Origin: Nitrospirales bacterium
Lineage (GTDB): Bacteria > Nitrospirota > Nitrospiria > Nitrospirales > UBA8639
Reading direction: 5' to 3'
Length of the DNA: 35,068 nt
Assembly (NCBI GenBank): GCA_020027205.1
Contig: JAHRAQ010000016.1
Coordinates: forward strand, 1-35,068
The stretch's first letter is position 1; the number at the start of each line of letters is the position of its first letter. This document shows, one piece after another, positions 1-8,591 of this stretch. A model generated the notes under the pieces. That model searched no databases, had not been told where the DNA came from, and saw only the letters and a list, made by a program, of their open reading frames with translations. A program made the position numbers and the translations under genes.

Positions 1-2
1 CG

Positions 3-1964
3 ATCATCAACCGCGGCGCGATCACGGTGGACGGCGGCGGCATCGCGCTGCGCGCATTGAGCGAAGACGGCGCCGGCGACGCGCACGCGATCAACGCCGG
101 CGACATCACCGTCATCGGCTCGTCGGATGCAAGCGAACCGCGTCTCGCCGGCCGCGTCGTCGTCGCCGGCGTCGGCAAACGCGCGGCGCCGTTTGACGAC
201 ACGCACGCAGGCGTTGCGGTCAACTTGCCCGGCGCGACCATCCGCGTCACCGGCAGCAACAACGACCGCATTGACGGACTGCATGTTGAGGTCGGCAGCG
301 GCCACCTGTCGCGCCTGATCAACTACGGCACGATTGACATTCAAGCCCGCGGCGCGCGCGCGTTGTCGGCGCAAACTTTGTGGGGCACGACGCAGTCGCA
401 CAACTTCGGCGACATCACGATGCGCGGCGAAAACTCGGTCGGGTTATACGCCGGCTCGTGCGCGGCGTGGGCGGTGCCGGACGGTTGCGACGGTCGGTTT
501 GATGTGTTGCGTCCGAGCGGACTCTCGGCGAACTTTTTCCCCGGCGACGCTTATGCGCGCAACCACCGCGGCGGCATGATCAACACCGACGGACGCCGCG
601 GTTATGGAATTCGCGTGCGACCGTTGCGCGCCGGCCGCGCGTTCGCAATCAACGACGGCGGCATCATCACCACCGGCGTGCGCCTCGCCGACGGCATCAA
701 CGCGGTCGGTTACGGCGGCATGCGCGACAACGAAGTGCTGACGCCCGACACCACCGGCCACGACTTCGTCTACGCATTGAACACCGGCACGATCGAAACT
801 TCCGGCATCGACTCGCACGGCATCAACGCGATGCATCACCGCGGCGGCGATGTCACGGTGCGCAACGACGGCGACATCACCGTCACCGGCCGCGATTCGC
901 ACGGCATCACCGCCGGCGCGTTCGGCAACACGGTGACGGTGACGCCGTGCATCCGCATCGGTGTCGACGGTCAGCGCGACACCGTCAGCGGCGCGTGCTC
1001 ACGAAGTTACGCCGCCGGCGACATCGTCATCGACAACACCGGCGACATCACCGCCACCGGCGTGCGCGGCGTCGGCATCGCCGCGGTGAGCGACGGCGGC
1101 GACATCACCATCACGCACACCGGCGACATCACCGCGAACGCCGTCGGCATCCGCGCGCAGACGACGAGCATCGGCACGATCACCATCAACGCCACCGGCG
1201 ACATCACCGCGCCGACGCCGCTGGAAGTCGTCGGCGGCGACGGCAACACCGTCACCCCGCCGCTGACCCGCGCCGCCGCCGCGCTTGACCGCGCGCAGGA
1301 TGGGTTCGGCGACGGCGTCGGCGGGGATACATTCGTTAACGGTGTCGGTGGCGTCGGTCACGGTGACGTCAGCGCCGGTGGTGTTGCCGCCGCCGGTCAC
1401 CACGCCGGTGCCGCCGCCGCACATGCCGCCGGCATCATTGCCATGCCGCTTGCCGATGACGGCATGCGGTTCGGCCTGCGCCACTCGCGTCACTTCGCCC
1501 ATGTGGATTGGCTGCGGTCCGCCGCCGGCGCCGATGCAACGCCGGCGGCAGGCTGGCGCGCCGCCGTCGGTACGAGATTCGAGCCGGGCGGCCTCGCGCT
1601 GACCCCGGCGCTGTTGCTGGGCGAAGGCGTCGCGCGCGTCCGCACATTGTCCGTGGACAGCACGCGCCGCTTTCGACAACACGGCGTCGCGCTTCGCATC
1701 GGCGACGATCCCGCCACCTTCACCGTCGCCTGGCGCCGCACCCGCGCGCGCACCGACACCCGCGTCCGCCTGCCCGGCTTCGCCTTGAACCTGCGCGAGC
1801 CAACCGCCGTCACCGACCAACTGCGCGTCGCCGCCGGCTTCCCGTTCGATCTGGGACGCTGGGGTCGGAGCGCGTTGCGCGTGCACTACGCCGCCGCGCC
1901 GGCCTCCCGCGACCGCCGCCACGGGTTCGGCCTGCGCTTCACGCTGCCGTTGTCGATCCGCTGA
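3..1964 (+). CDS. Autotransporter-like repeat surface protein, 5' partial
   Basis: The reading frame is open to the left edge of the window, so the start lies outside. Residues up to about 400 hold many short glycine/aspartate repeats of the GDITxTG and DSHGIxA type, as in the right-handed beta-helix passengers of autotransporters and adhesins. A Gly/Ala/His-rich stretch (about 1290-1440) links this to a C-terminal part of about 160 residues with alternating hydrophobic strands, ending in GFGLRFTLPLSIR. Such an end fits an outer-membrane beta-barrel strand, though the barrel seems short for a classical 12-strand translocator. Role inferred: cell-surface protein. In the linker the +1 frame gives a proline-rich peptide (PPPVTTPVPPP) that looks more like a usual autotransporter linker, so a compensating frameshift pair cannot be excluded. 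The family is fairly sure; adhesive function is a guess. Confidence 0.6.
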   Translation: MINRGAITVDGGGIALRALSEDGAGDAHAINAGDITVIGSSDASEPRLAGRVVVAGVGKRAAPFDDTHAGVAVNLPGATIRVTGSNNDRIDGLHVEVGSGHLSRLINYGTIDIQARGARALSAQTLWGTTQSHNFGDITMRGENSVGLYAGSCAAWAVPDGCDGRFDVLRPSGLSANFFPGDAYARNHRGGMINTDGRRGYGIRVRPLRAGRAFAINDGGIITTGVRLADGINAVGYGGMRDNEVLTPDTTGHDFVYALNTGTIETSGIDSHGINAMHHRGGDVTVRNDGDITVTGRDSHGITAGAFGNTVTVTPCIRIGVDGQRDTVSGACSRSYAAGDIVIDNTGDITATGVRGVGIAAVSDGGDITITHTGDITANAVGIRAQTTSIGTITINATGDITAPTPLEVVGGDGNTVTPPLTRAAAALDRAQDGFGDGVGGDTFVNGVGGVGHGDVSAGGVAAAGHHAGAAAAHAAGIIAMPLADDGMRFGLRHSRHFAHVDWLRSAAGADATPAAGWRAAVGTRFEPGGLALTPALLLGEGVARVRTLSVDSTRRFRQHGVALRIGDDPATFTVAWRRTRARTDTRVRLPGFALNLREPTAVTDQLRVAAGFPFDLGRWGRSALRVHYAAAPASRDRRHGFGLRFTLPLSIR

Positions 1965-2074
1965 ACGTCCGGTGGCGCATGGTTGCGCGCGTTGATTGAC
2001 GGCGCGCCGGCGCCGTCGGGGATGCCGGCCTGTGTTTCCGACGGTCCCGTCCCGTGCGGAATCGGATGACGGGG

Positions 2075-2103
2075 TTGACGCGCCGCGCGCGAATGAGTAA
2101 GAA
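2075..2103 (+). promoter_or_regulatory. Putative promoter of the gld-type ABC operon
   Basis: TTGACG (2075-2080) and TAAGAA (2098-2103) are separated by 17 nt. This would give a leader of about 80 nt before the GTG start at 2193. The -35 is good and the -10 is weak. Confidence 0.35.
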
Positions 2104-2192
2104 AACTTGCGCAACGGCCGCGCGGGAACGCCCGGAGGCCGTTCCCGAAACGTTCGATCACATGCCGGGCCGGCGCCCGGACGGAGAACGAC

Positions 2193-3149
2193 GTGCAATC
2201 CATGGTGGACATCCGGCAACTTCGAAAAACTTTTGGCCCGATTGTGGCGGTGGACGGGGTGTCGTTGACCGTCGGCCAGGGCGAGGTGCTGGGATTTCTG
2301 GGGCCGAACGGCGCCGGGAAATCCACGACCATGAAAATGATCACGGGGTTTCTGACCCCCACCGGCGGCGCCGTCACGGTCAACGGATTCGATATTCGGG
2401 AACAGCCTCTCGAAGCGAAACGCGGCCTGGGGTATCTCCCCGAAGGCGCGCCCGCGTACGGGGAAATGACACCGCGAAGTTTCCTGTTGTTCGTGGGCGC
2501 GCTCCGGGGGCTGCGCGGCGCGGCGTTGCATCAGCGGGTGTCGGAGACCATGCGCACGGTGCATCTTGAAGACGTGATGCACCAGTCCATCGACACGCTG
2601 TCCAAAGGGTTCAAGCGGCGCGTGGGGCTGGCGCAGGCCATCGTGCATGATCCCCCCGTGCTGATTTTTGACGAACCGACCGACGGGCTGGACCCCAATC
2701 AAAAACACGAAGTGCGCGAACTCATCCGCGCCATGGCGCGGGACAAAGCCATCATTCTGTCGACGCACATTCTGGAAGAAGTACACGCGGTGTGCACCCG
2801 CGCCATGATTATCGCCAACGGCCGCGTGATCACCGACGGCACGCCCGCGGACCTGGAGGCCCGGTCGAGATTGCACAACGCGGTGCTCCTCCGCGTGAGC
2901 GGCGCGGGGCGGGACGACGTGCGCGCGGCGCTGGGCGAGGTGCCCGGCGTCGTGGCGGTCGAAGCCCTCGACGCGGACGCGGCGGAGCAGGCCTGGCGGA
3001 TTTTCCCGACCGACGGCGCGCCGATTATCGGCGCGGTCAGTCACTGCGTGTCGCGCCACCGATGGAACGTGGTGGAGTTGTCCGTGTGCCGCGGACAGTT
3101 GGACGAAGTGTTTCGGTCACTGACCATGCCCGCCCAGGCGCTCACGTAA
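2193..3149 (+). CDS. ABC transporter ATP-binding protein, GldA-like
   Basis: This is the cytoplasmic ATPase subunit of an ABC-2 type exporter. Walker A GPNGAGKST lies at residues 37-45, a Q-loop region YLPEGAPAYGE near 81-91, a degenerate signature LSKGFKRRVGLAQA near 137-149, Walker B VLIFDEPTDGLDP near 156-168 and the H-loop histidine at 192. The LSKG-type signature and the 318-aa length with a C-terminal extension are typical of the GldA/multidrug subfamily. The GTG at 2193 is preferred over the ATG at 2202 because GGAG (2183-2186) sits 6 nt upstream of the GTG. It heads an operon with the permease (3187), the GldG-like protein (3945) and a DUF4340 protein (5972). In Bacteroidetes GldA-GldF-GldG serve gliding. 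In other phyla the same gene set is common but its substrate is unknown. Confidence 0.9.
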   Translation: MQSMVDIRQLRKTFGPIVAVDGVSLTVGQGEVLGFLGPNGAGKSTTMKMITGFLTPTGGAVTVNGFDIREQPLEAKRGLGYLPEGAPAYGEMTPRSFLLFVGALRGLRGAALHQRVSETMRTVHLEDVMHQSIDTLSKGFKRRVGLAQAIVHDPPVLIFDEPTDGLDPNQKHEVRELIRAMARDKAIILSTHILEEVHAVCTRAMIIANGRVITDGTPADLEARSRLHNAVLLRVSGAGRDDVRAALGEVPGVVAVEALDADAAEQAWRIFPTDGAPIIGAVSHCVSRHRWNVVELSVCRGQLDEVFRSLTMPAQALT

Positions 3150-3186
3150 GCGCGCGATGCCGGGCGAAGCGAAGGAATCAGGTCCC

Positions 3187-3948
3187 ATGCCGTCATCCCT
3201 CACCCTGGAATCCGCGCGCAGAATCGGCGTGATTTTTAAACGGGAACTGGCCGGGTATTTTGCGACGCCGATTGCCGCGGTGTTTCTCGTCATCTTCCTG
3301 ATGCTGGCCGGGGCGTTCACGTTTTATCTGGGGAACTTTTTCGAACGCGACCAGGCCGACCTGCTGCCGTTTTTCACGTTTCACCCGTGGCTCTATCTGG
3401 TGCTGATTCCGGCGTTGGCCATGCGCCTGTGGGCGGAGGAGCGGCGGGGCGGCACCATTGAATTGCTGTTCACGCTCCCCGTGACGCCGTGGGAAGCCGT
3501 GGTCGGAAAGTTTCTGGCGGCCTGGTGTTTTACCGGGCTGGCGCTTGCGCTGACGTTTCCCCTGTGGCTGACCGTGAACGTGTTGGGCGAGCCGGACAAC
3601 GGGGTGATTCTGGCGGGCTATCTGGGCAGTCTGTTAATGGCGGGCGGCTTTATGGCTATCGGTTCCTGCGTGTCCGCCTTCACCAAAAATCAGGTCATTG
3701 CGTTTGTGATCAGCGTGGTCGTGGGGTTGGGCTTTGTCTTGAGCGGGTTCCCGCTCGTCCTGGATGTGTTCCGCGGCTGGATGCCCCACGTCGTGTTGGA
3801 CCTGATCAGTTCGTTCAGTTTCCTGACGCACTTTCACGACGTGAGCCGCGGCGTCATCGATCTGCGCGATCTGGTGTATTTTGTCTCCCTCATCGGCGTC
3901 TGGTTGTTTGCCACGGCGCTCATTCTGGAATGGAAGAAGGCCGAATGA
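3187..3948 (+). CDS. ABC-2 type transporter permease, GldF-like
   Basis: This 253-residue inner-membrane protein has about six hydrophobic segments. It carries the ABC-2 permease features KRELAGYFATPIAAVF near the N-terminus and WAEERRGGTIELLFTLPVT in the first cytoplasmic loop, matching the GldF family. It should form the channel partner of the ATPase encoded just upstream. The ATG at 3187 is chosen because AAGGAA (3172-3177) lies 9 nt before it. An in-frame ATG at 3157 would add ten residues but has no clear ribosome-binding site. The stop codon overlaps the next gene's start as ATGA (3945-3948), which indicates translational coupling. Confidence 0.88.
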   Translation: MPSSLTLESARRIGVIFKRELAGYFATPIAAVFLVIFLMLAGAFTFYLGNFFERDQADLLPFFTFHPWLYLVLIPALAMRLWAEERRGGTIELLFTLPVTPWEAVVGKFLAAWCFTGLALALTFPLWLTVNVLGEPDNGVILAGYLGSLLMAGGFMAIGSCVSAFTKNQVIAFVISVVVGLGFVLSGFPLVLDVFRGWMPHVVLDLISSFSFLTHFHDVSRGVIDLRDLVYFVSLIGVWLFATALILEWKKAE

Positions 3949-5906
3949 ATCTCCCGCGTCCCCTGCAAGTCCGCCTGTTCACGGGGAGCGGCCTGGCCCT
4001 CGCGGTGGCGCTCTTTTTCGCGGTGAACGTCTTCAGCAACGCGGCGTTCCGGTCGATCCGGTTCGATCTGACGGAAGAACAACTCTACACGCTCTCCGAA
4101 GGCAGCCGCACCATTCTGCGGAATCTGGACGAGCCGGTCACCCTGCGCTTGTACCTGTCGAAGACACTGGCCACGGACCTGCCCGGCATTCGGGGCTACG
4201 CCAACCGGGTCCGGGAACTTCTGGAAGAATATGAACAGGCCGCCGGCGGGAACCTGACGCTGTACGTCATCGACCCCGAACCGTTTTCGGACGAAGAAGA
4301 CCGGGCCGTCGGATACGGGCTGAAAGGGGTGCCGCTGGATCGGGGCAACGTCCAGTTTTATTTCGGTCTGGTGGGCGCCGGCCCGACGGATGAGCGGGAA
4401 CTGATTCCGTTTTTCCAGCAGGATCGTGAGGAGTTTCTCGAATACGACATCACCAGGTTGATCTACCAGTTGGCCAACCCCCGCCGCCCCGTCGTCGGCT
4501 TGTTGAGCACGCTGCCGCTGGAAGGCGGCGCGCCGATGGCGTTCCTGCGTACCCAGGGCGGCGGCGCGCCCTGGATGATGATGAAAAGTATCCGCGACAT
4601 GATGGAGGTGCGCGCGCTCGATGCCGCCGTCGCGGACATTCCCGAAGAGATCGACGTCCTGATGGTGGTGCATCCCAAAGCCTTGAGCGACCCGACCCTG
4701 TACGCGATTGACCAGTTTGTGCTGCGGGGAGGCCGGGCACTGGTTTTTGTGGACCCCCATAGCGAAGTTGACGTCGTCCCGCCCAATCCCCGCAATCCCA
4801 TGGGCCTGCCGGGGGCGCGCCGGTCCGACCTCGGCAAGGTCTTTGACGCCTGGGGCGTGGAGTTGGTCGAAGGGAAAGTGGCGGGCGATCTGCCGCTGGC
4901 CAAAAAAGTGAACGTGCAACAACAGTCGCGCACCTTCGTCGCCGATTACCCGGTGTGGATGGATCTGGCGCCCCGCCACTTGAACGCCGGCGACATCGTG
5001 ACCGCCAAACTGCCGAATCTCACCATGGCGTCGGCCGGGATTCTGCGCAAGAAGGACGGCCGCGAGATGACGTGGACCCCGCTGGTGGAAACCGACGACC
5101 AGGCCATGCAGATTGACGTCGCCCGCCTGACGGGGCCGGACATCGAAGGCATCCTGCGAACCTATCGCCCGGAAGGCAATCCCCTTGCGCTGGCCGTGCG
5201 CGTGACCGGCGCGGTTCGCACGGCCTTTCCCGACGGCCGGCCGCCGGCCGAGTTGCCGGCGCCGCAGGACGACGGGGCCGCCGCCGCGCCCGACGCCGCC
5301 AAAGACGCCGCCGACCCGGCGCGCCCGCATCTGGCCGAATCGGTCGCGCCCATTCAGGTCATCGTCGTGGCCGACACCGACATGCTGCACGACCGGTTCT
5401 GGGTGCAGGTGCAGAACTTTCTGGGACAGCGGATCGGCATCCCCACGTCCGCGAACAACCGGTTTGTGATCAACGCGCTGGACAATCTGACCGGCAGCAA
5501 CGCGCTCATCAGCATCAGGAATCGCGGGAGTTTCTCGCGGCCGTTCACGCTGGTCAAAGCCACGCAGCAGGAGGCCGACCGGCTGTTCCGGCAGAAAGAA
5601 CAGGCGTTGCAACGGCGTTTGCAGAGCACCGAGCGGAAGATTCAGGAGTTGCAGAACAAAAAAGAAGACCGGACGGCGCTCATTTTGAGCGACGAACAAC
5701 AAGCCGCGCTCGACGAGTTCCGTCAGCAGTTGGTGTCGACACGAAAAGAGTTGCGGAACGTGCAACATGAACTGCGGAAAAACATGGAACGCCTCGAAAG
5801 TCTGGTCAAGTTTCTGAACATTGGACTGATGCCCCTGCTGATTGCCGCGAGCGGTCTGGCGTGGAGCGCCCGCGCGTGGCGCCGCCGCCGGGGCGCGGCC
5901 GACTGA
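3945..5906 (+). CDS. GldG-like ABC transport auxiliary protein
   Basis: This 653-residue protein is anchored at both ends. An N-terminal membrane segment (about residues 12-32) is followed by a large periplasmic part, and a C-terminal membrane segment (near 625-643) precedes a basic tail. The opening FDLTEEQLYTLSEGSRTIL followed by VTLRLYLSK is characteristic of the GldG / ABC_transp_aux family. Before the last membrane segment lies a long charged coiled coil (about 540-625, rich in Gln, Glu, Lys and Arg). A short Ala/Pro/Asp-rich insert (near 435-460) looks like a flexible linker. The start is fixed by the ATGA overlap with the permease gene. Its exact role in the transporter is unknown in non-gliding bacteria; it probably couples the exporter to a periplasmic partner. 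Confidence 0.87.
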   Translation: MNLPRPLQVRLFTGSGLALAVALFFAVNVFSNAAFRSIRFDLTEEQLYTLSEGSRTILRNLDEPVTLRLYLSKTLATDLPGIRGYANRVRELLEEYEQAAGGNLTLYVIDPEPFSDEEDRAVGYGLKGVPLDRGNVQFYFGLVGAGPTDERELIPFFQQDREEFLEYDITRLIYQLANPRRPVVGLLSTLPLEGGAPMAFLRTQGGGAPWMMMKSIRDMMEVRALDAAVADIPEEIDVLMVVHPKALSDPTLYAIDQFVLRGGRALVFVDPHSEVDVVPPNPRNPMGLPGARRSDLGKVFDAWGVELVEGKVAGDLPLAKKVNVQQQSRTFVADYPVWMDLAPRHLNAGDIVTAKLPNLTMASAGILRKKDGREMTWTPLVETDDQAMQIDVARLTGPDIEGILRTYRPEGNPLALAVRVTGAVRTAFPDGRPPAELPAPQDDGAAAAPDAAKDAADPARPHLAESVAPIQVIVVADTDMLHDRFWVQVQNFLGQRIGIPTSANNRFVINALDNLTGSNALISIRNRGSFSRPFTLVKATQQEADRLFRQKEQALQRRLQSTERKIQELQNKKEDRTALILSDEQQAALDEFRQQLVSTRKELRNVQHELRKNMERLESLVKFLNIGLMPLLIAASGLAWSARAWRRRRGAAD

Positions 5907-5971
5907 ACAGGACGCCCGCGCCGCCCCCGTGAACACCGGCGGGCACGGGCACGAGACGGACGTTTCGCCCC

Positions 5972-7180
5972 ATGAAGAGAACATCCCTGGCCATGATGAC
6001 CTTGGCCGCCGTGGTCCTGATTGGCGCGGCGGTGATGCTGTCCCATCAACGGGACCGCCCGTCCGACGCGAGAGAACGCCTCTTCCCGGCGTTGCGGGCC
6101 GTCGTCAACGAGGTGTCCGAATTGCAACTGTCGTCGCAACGCGGCACCGGCACGATGCTTCGTCAAGGCGGCACATGGGTCGTCAAGGAAAAACACCGCT
6201 ACCCGGCCGACCTCGGCAAAGTCCGGGAAACACTTCTTGGTCTGGCCGAACTCGACATCCTGGAAACCAAAACCGCAAAACCCGAACGGCATGAAACGTT
6301 GGGAGTGCGTGACGTGGAAGCGGAGGGCGCCACGTCCACGGGCGTGCGGCTCACGAATGCGGCGGGCGACATTCTGGCCGAACTCATTGTGGGCCGGACC
6401 CGTCCGAGCGGAAGCCGGTCCCGCCGCCGGGAATTGTTTGTCCGCAAACCCGGCGACCCGCAGACGTGGCTGGTCATCGGGAACCTGTCGGTGGAGACCG
6501 ACCCCGGTGAATGGCTGGACAAGGATATTCTGCGCATCGAACCGAAACGCGTGAGGCGCGTCTCGGTGGTTCACCCGGATGGGACGCGCCTGCAACTGGA
6601 GAAAGAGACGCCGGACGATCTTGATTATCGCGTGGCAGATCTGCCGGACGGCCGGGAGGTCGCGTCGCAATTTACCGTGAACAATATCGTGTCCACGCTC
6701 GCGTCCCTGTCGTTGGAAGACGTGCATCCCAAGGGCGACGTTGCGCTGGACGGCGTCGCCGAAGTCGTGGCGACCATCGAAACGTTCGACGGCTTTGAAG
6801 GGACGGTGACGTTGCGTCAACGGGACGACACGCATTACGTCACGGTCTCGGCGGTCTTCAATCCCAGAATGGTCCGGCAACCCGACCCGGACACCAAGCC
6901 CGCGCGCGCCGGCGATGAGCCGGAGGTATCGGAGCCGCCCACCGCCACGCTGGAACCGACCGCACCGACACCGCCGGCCATGCCGGAGTCGCCGACCACG
7001 CCGGAGCCGGTCACCACGCCCGCCACGCCGGAGCCGCCGGCGATCAAACCGGTCGAAGAAGTCAAAGCCGACATCGACGCGCTGACCCGCACCACCGCCG
7101 GCTGGGTCTATGTGATTCCCTCATTCCGCGCCGACACCATCCTCACCAAAACCGCCGACCTCCTCGCGCCCGCCCCCTGA
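5972..7180 (+). CDS. DUF4340 domain-containing membrane-anchored protein
   Basis: This 402-residue protein has one N-terminal membrane segment (MTLAAVVLIGAAVML) and a periplasmic region with the DUF4340 layout: LQLSSQ strands, then WVVKEKHRYPADLGKVRETLLGL, then repeats comparing a lipid- or sugar-like substrate pocket. DUF4340 proteins regularly follow GldG-type genes, and this one sits 65 nt after the GldG-like gene in the same operon. Residues about 310-360 form a Pro/Thr/Glu-rich low-complexity linker ahead of a short folded C-terminus. The start is uncertain: no strong ribosome-binding site is visible before the ATG at 5972, and an ATG at 5993 is an alternative. Biochemical function is unknown. 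Confidence 0.8.
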   Translation: MKRTSLAMMTLAAVVLIGAAVMLSHQRDRPSDARERLFPALRAVVNEVSELQLSSQRGTGTMLRQGGTWVVKEKHRYPADLGKVRETLLGLAELDILETKTAKPERHETLGVRDVEAEGATSTGVRLTNAAGDILAELIVGRTRPSGSRSRRRELFVRKPGDPQTWLVIGNLSVETDPGEWLDKDILRIEPKRVRRVSVVHPDGTRLQLEKETPDDLDYRVADLPDGREVASQFTVNNIVSTLASLSLEDVHPKGDVALDGVAEVVATIETFDGFEGTVTLRQRDDTHYVTVSAVFNPRMVRQPDPDTKPARAGDEPEVSEPPTATLEPTAPTPPAMPESPTTPEPVTTPATPEPPAIKPVEEVKADIDALTRTTAGWVYVIPSFRADTILTKTADLLAPAP

Positions 7181-7213
7181 CGCCGCCCGCGCCACCGACG
7201 CCGTCGACGCCGT

Positions 7214-7494
7214 CGTCATCATTCCTTCCGTCATTCCCGACATTTTTAATCGGGAATCCATCCTTCAGTTGCATTGTCCTTTTCCCGCCCTGCCATTAAC
7301 GTCTTACGGATGGATTCCGCGTGCCCACGATTTTCCTGCCATTGAACATCGTCGACGCGGAATGACGGAAATCAGGATGGATTCCCGACAAAAGACGTCG
7401 GGAATGACGGAGGGGGATTGCCATTGACCTCTTTCGGATGGATTCCGCGCACCCACCATTCTCCGGCCAATAAACTCGTCGACGCGGAATGACA
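7214..7494. repeat. Modular hairpin repeat block 1
   Basis: Fills most of the 366-nt gap between two convergent genes. It contains H1 (7228-7263, ATTCCCGA/TCGGGAAT arms, AT-rich loop), a pyrimidine-rich linker, H2 (7309-7368, GGATTCCGCG/CGCGGAATGACGG arms), an inverted H1 (7374-7410) and a second H2 (7437-7494). Extra degenerate TCATTCC words precede the first H1. Confidence 0.85.
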
Positions 7495-7546
7495 GAAAGA
7501 AGGCGACCCGCTGCCGTCGGCACCACCGTTGCCGTCACCGCCCGTG

Positions 7547-8164
7547 TCAGGCGGTCGGTGCGCGGCTCAACGCCTCTTGGAGTTCCCCGTAGACCCGCAT
7601 CAGTCGTGCATCTTCCAGACGATAGGCGAGCGACACCATGACCACCCCGAAGAGCAGCACCAGCGCGCCGACCCCCGTCACGCCCGCGGCCAGCAACCAG
7701 CCGCCCGCGGATTGCAAACCCCCGTCGAGCGCAAACAGGATCAGAAAGCCCGCGGTGCCGAGCGTCACCAGCGCCAGCCAGAGCAGGGTCAGCACGCCGG
7801 AAGACCAGGGCATGCGTTTGGTGAGGCGCAATTCCACGCCGGCCCCGGCGGGATGAAATTCGACAGTCCCTTTCAGCGGCCACGCGGTACGAAACCGCAT
7901 GGAGAACAGGTGATAGGACGGGCGCAGCGCCATGACTTCCTGCGTCTCATGCCACCGGGCGACGCCATGGGGCAAGGGGATGATGGCTTGCGTGCCGAGG
8001 CGTTGCAGCAGCGCGTCGCGGACGCCGCCGTCCCAGCGGTCCCGCCGCCCGGCCACGCCGAGGCCATAAGCGGCGGACAGCGGATGCAGACTGGTGAACC
8101 GATACCAGTCCACGATGATGAGAAGGAGACACAGGAAACTCCCAAAGATACCCGCCAGAATCAT
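7547..8164 (-). CDS. Hypothetical inner-membrane protein
   Basis: This 205-residue protein is of a family I do not recognise. It begins with a membrane segment (MILAGIFGSFLCLLLIIVDW). A cytoplasmic or periplasmic stretch of about 90 residues follows, with the motif TSLHPLSAAYGLGVAGRRDRWDG. Two further hydrophobic segments lie near 120-138 and 148-172, and a short helical tail ends the protein. It stands alone, convergent with the DUF4340 gene, with repeat blocks on both sides. The ATG at 8164 has only a weak GGTGGA-like ribosome-binding site. The steady hydrophobic pattern and absence of a better frame support it as a real gene; no function can be assigned. Confidence 0.65.
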   Translation of the reverse strand: MILAGIFGSFLCLLLIIVDWYRFTSLHPLSAAYGLGVAGRRDRWDGGVRDALLQRLGTQAIIPLPHGVARWHETQEVMALRPSYHLFSMRFRTAWPLKGTVEFHPAGAGVELRLTKRMPWSSGVLTLLWLALVTLGTAGFLILFALDGGLQSAGGWLLAAGVTGVGALVLLFGVVMVSLAYRLEDARLMRVYGELQEALSRAPTA

Positions 8165-8205
8165 GACGCATCCACCCTACCACAACCGAGGACTGTCCCG
8201 CCCCC

Positions 8206-8428
8206 GCCGTCATTCCCGCCCTCTCTCCCCGTCATTCCCGACGTTTTTAATCGGGAATCCATCCTTCTGTTTCTGTCTGTGATGCGGAAGGCAAGAACAA
8301 TAAAAAAGATGGATTCCCGACTAAGGATATCGGGAATGACGGAGGGGGATTGCCATTGACCTCTTTCGGATGGATTCCGCGCACGCACGATTCTCCTGCC
8401 AATGTACGTCGGTGGCGCGGAATGACGG
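8206..8428. repeat. Modular hairpin repeat block 2
   Basis: Two CCGTCATTCC words open the block. H1 (8228-8272) follows, then a linker, an inverted H1 (8309-8342) and H2 (8369-8428, ending GGAATGACGG). It occupies about half of the gap between the membrane-protein gene and the tRNA gene. No gene was seen in 8429-8556. Confidence 0.85.
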
Positions 8429-8556
8429 AGGGGGAGTACGAGCGTGACGGCGGCGGCGGGCAGGCCATGGTCGGGGCGGGTGGGATGGATTGAGGCGGAC
8501 GGAACGGAGCGGTTGCAGACCGGGACAGGAGAGGCACGCCCCCGCCGGCCCGTGGT

Positions 8557-8586
8557 TTGACTTCGTTCATGGCGATTCGCTACCAT
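8557..8586 (+). promoter_or_regulatory. Promoter of the tRNA-fMet gene
   Basis: TTGACT (8557-8562), an 18-nt spacer and TACCAT (8581-8586). The predicted start of transcription, about 7 nt downstream, falls at or within one base of the mature tRNA 5' end (8592), so the primary transcript may have almost no 5' leader. Confidence 0.55.
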
Positions 8587-8591
8587 GCCGG

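Noticed and set aside
1285..1602. Alternative frame with PPPVTTPVPPP in the autotransporter linker
   Set aside because: It looks like a proline linker, but using it needs two compensating shifts. The main frame is open throughout, so it is kept with a note.
999..3059. 686-aa open frame on the minus strand
   Set aside because: It is antisense to the GldA-like gene and the autotransporter-like gene. It has no domain and an Arg/Gly/His-rich composition typical of shadow frames in GC-rich DNA.
3834..5984. 716-aa open frame on the minus strand
   Set aside because: It is antisense to the GldG-like gene, with no recognisable motif.
7228..7263. H1 hairpins as intrinsic terminators
   Set aside because: No T-run follows the stems on either strand, and copies also occur at divergent and upstream positions.
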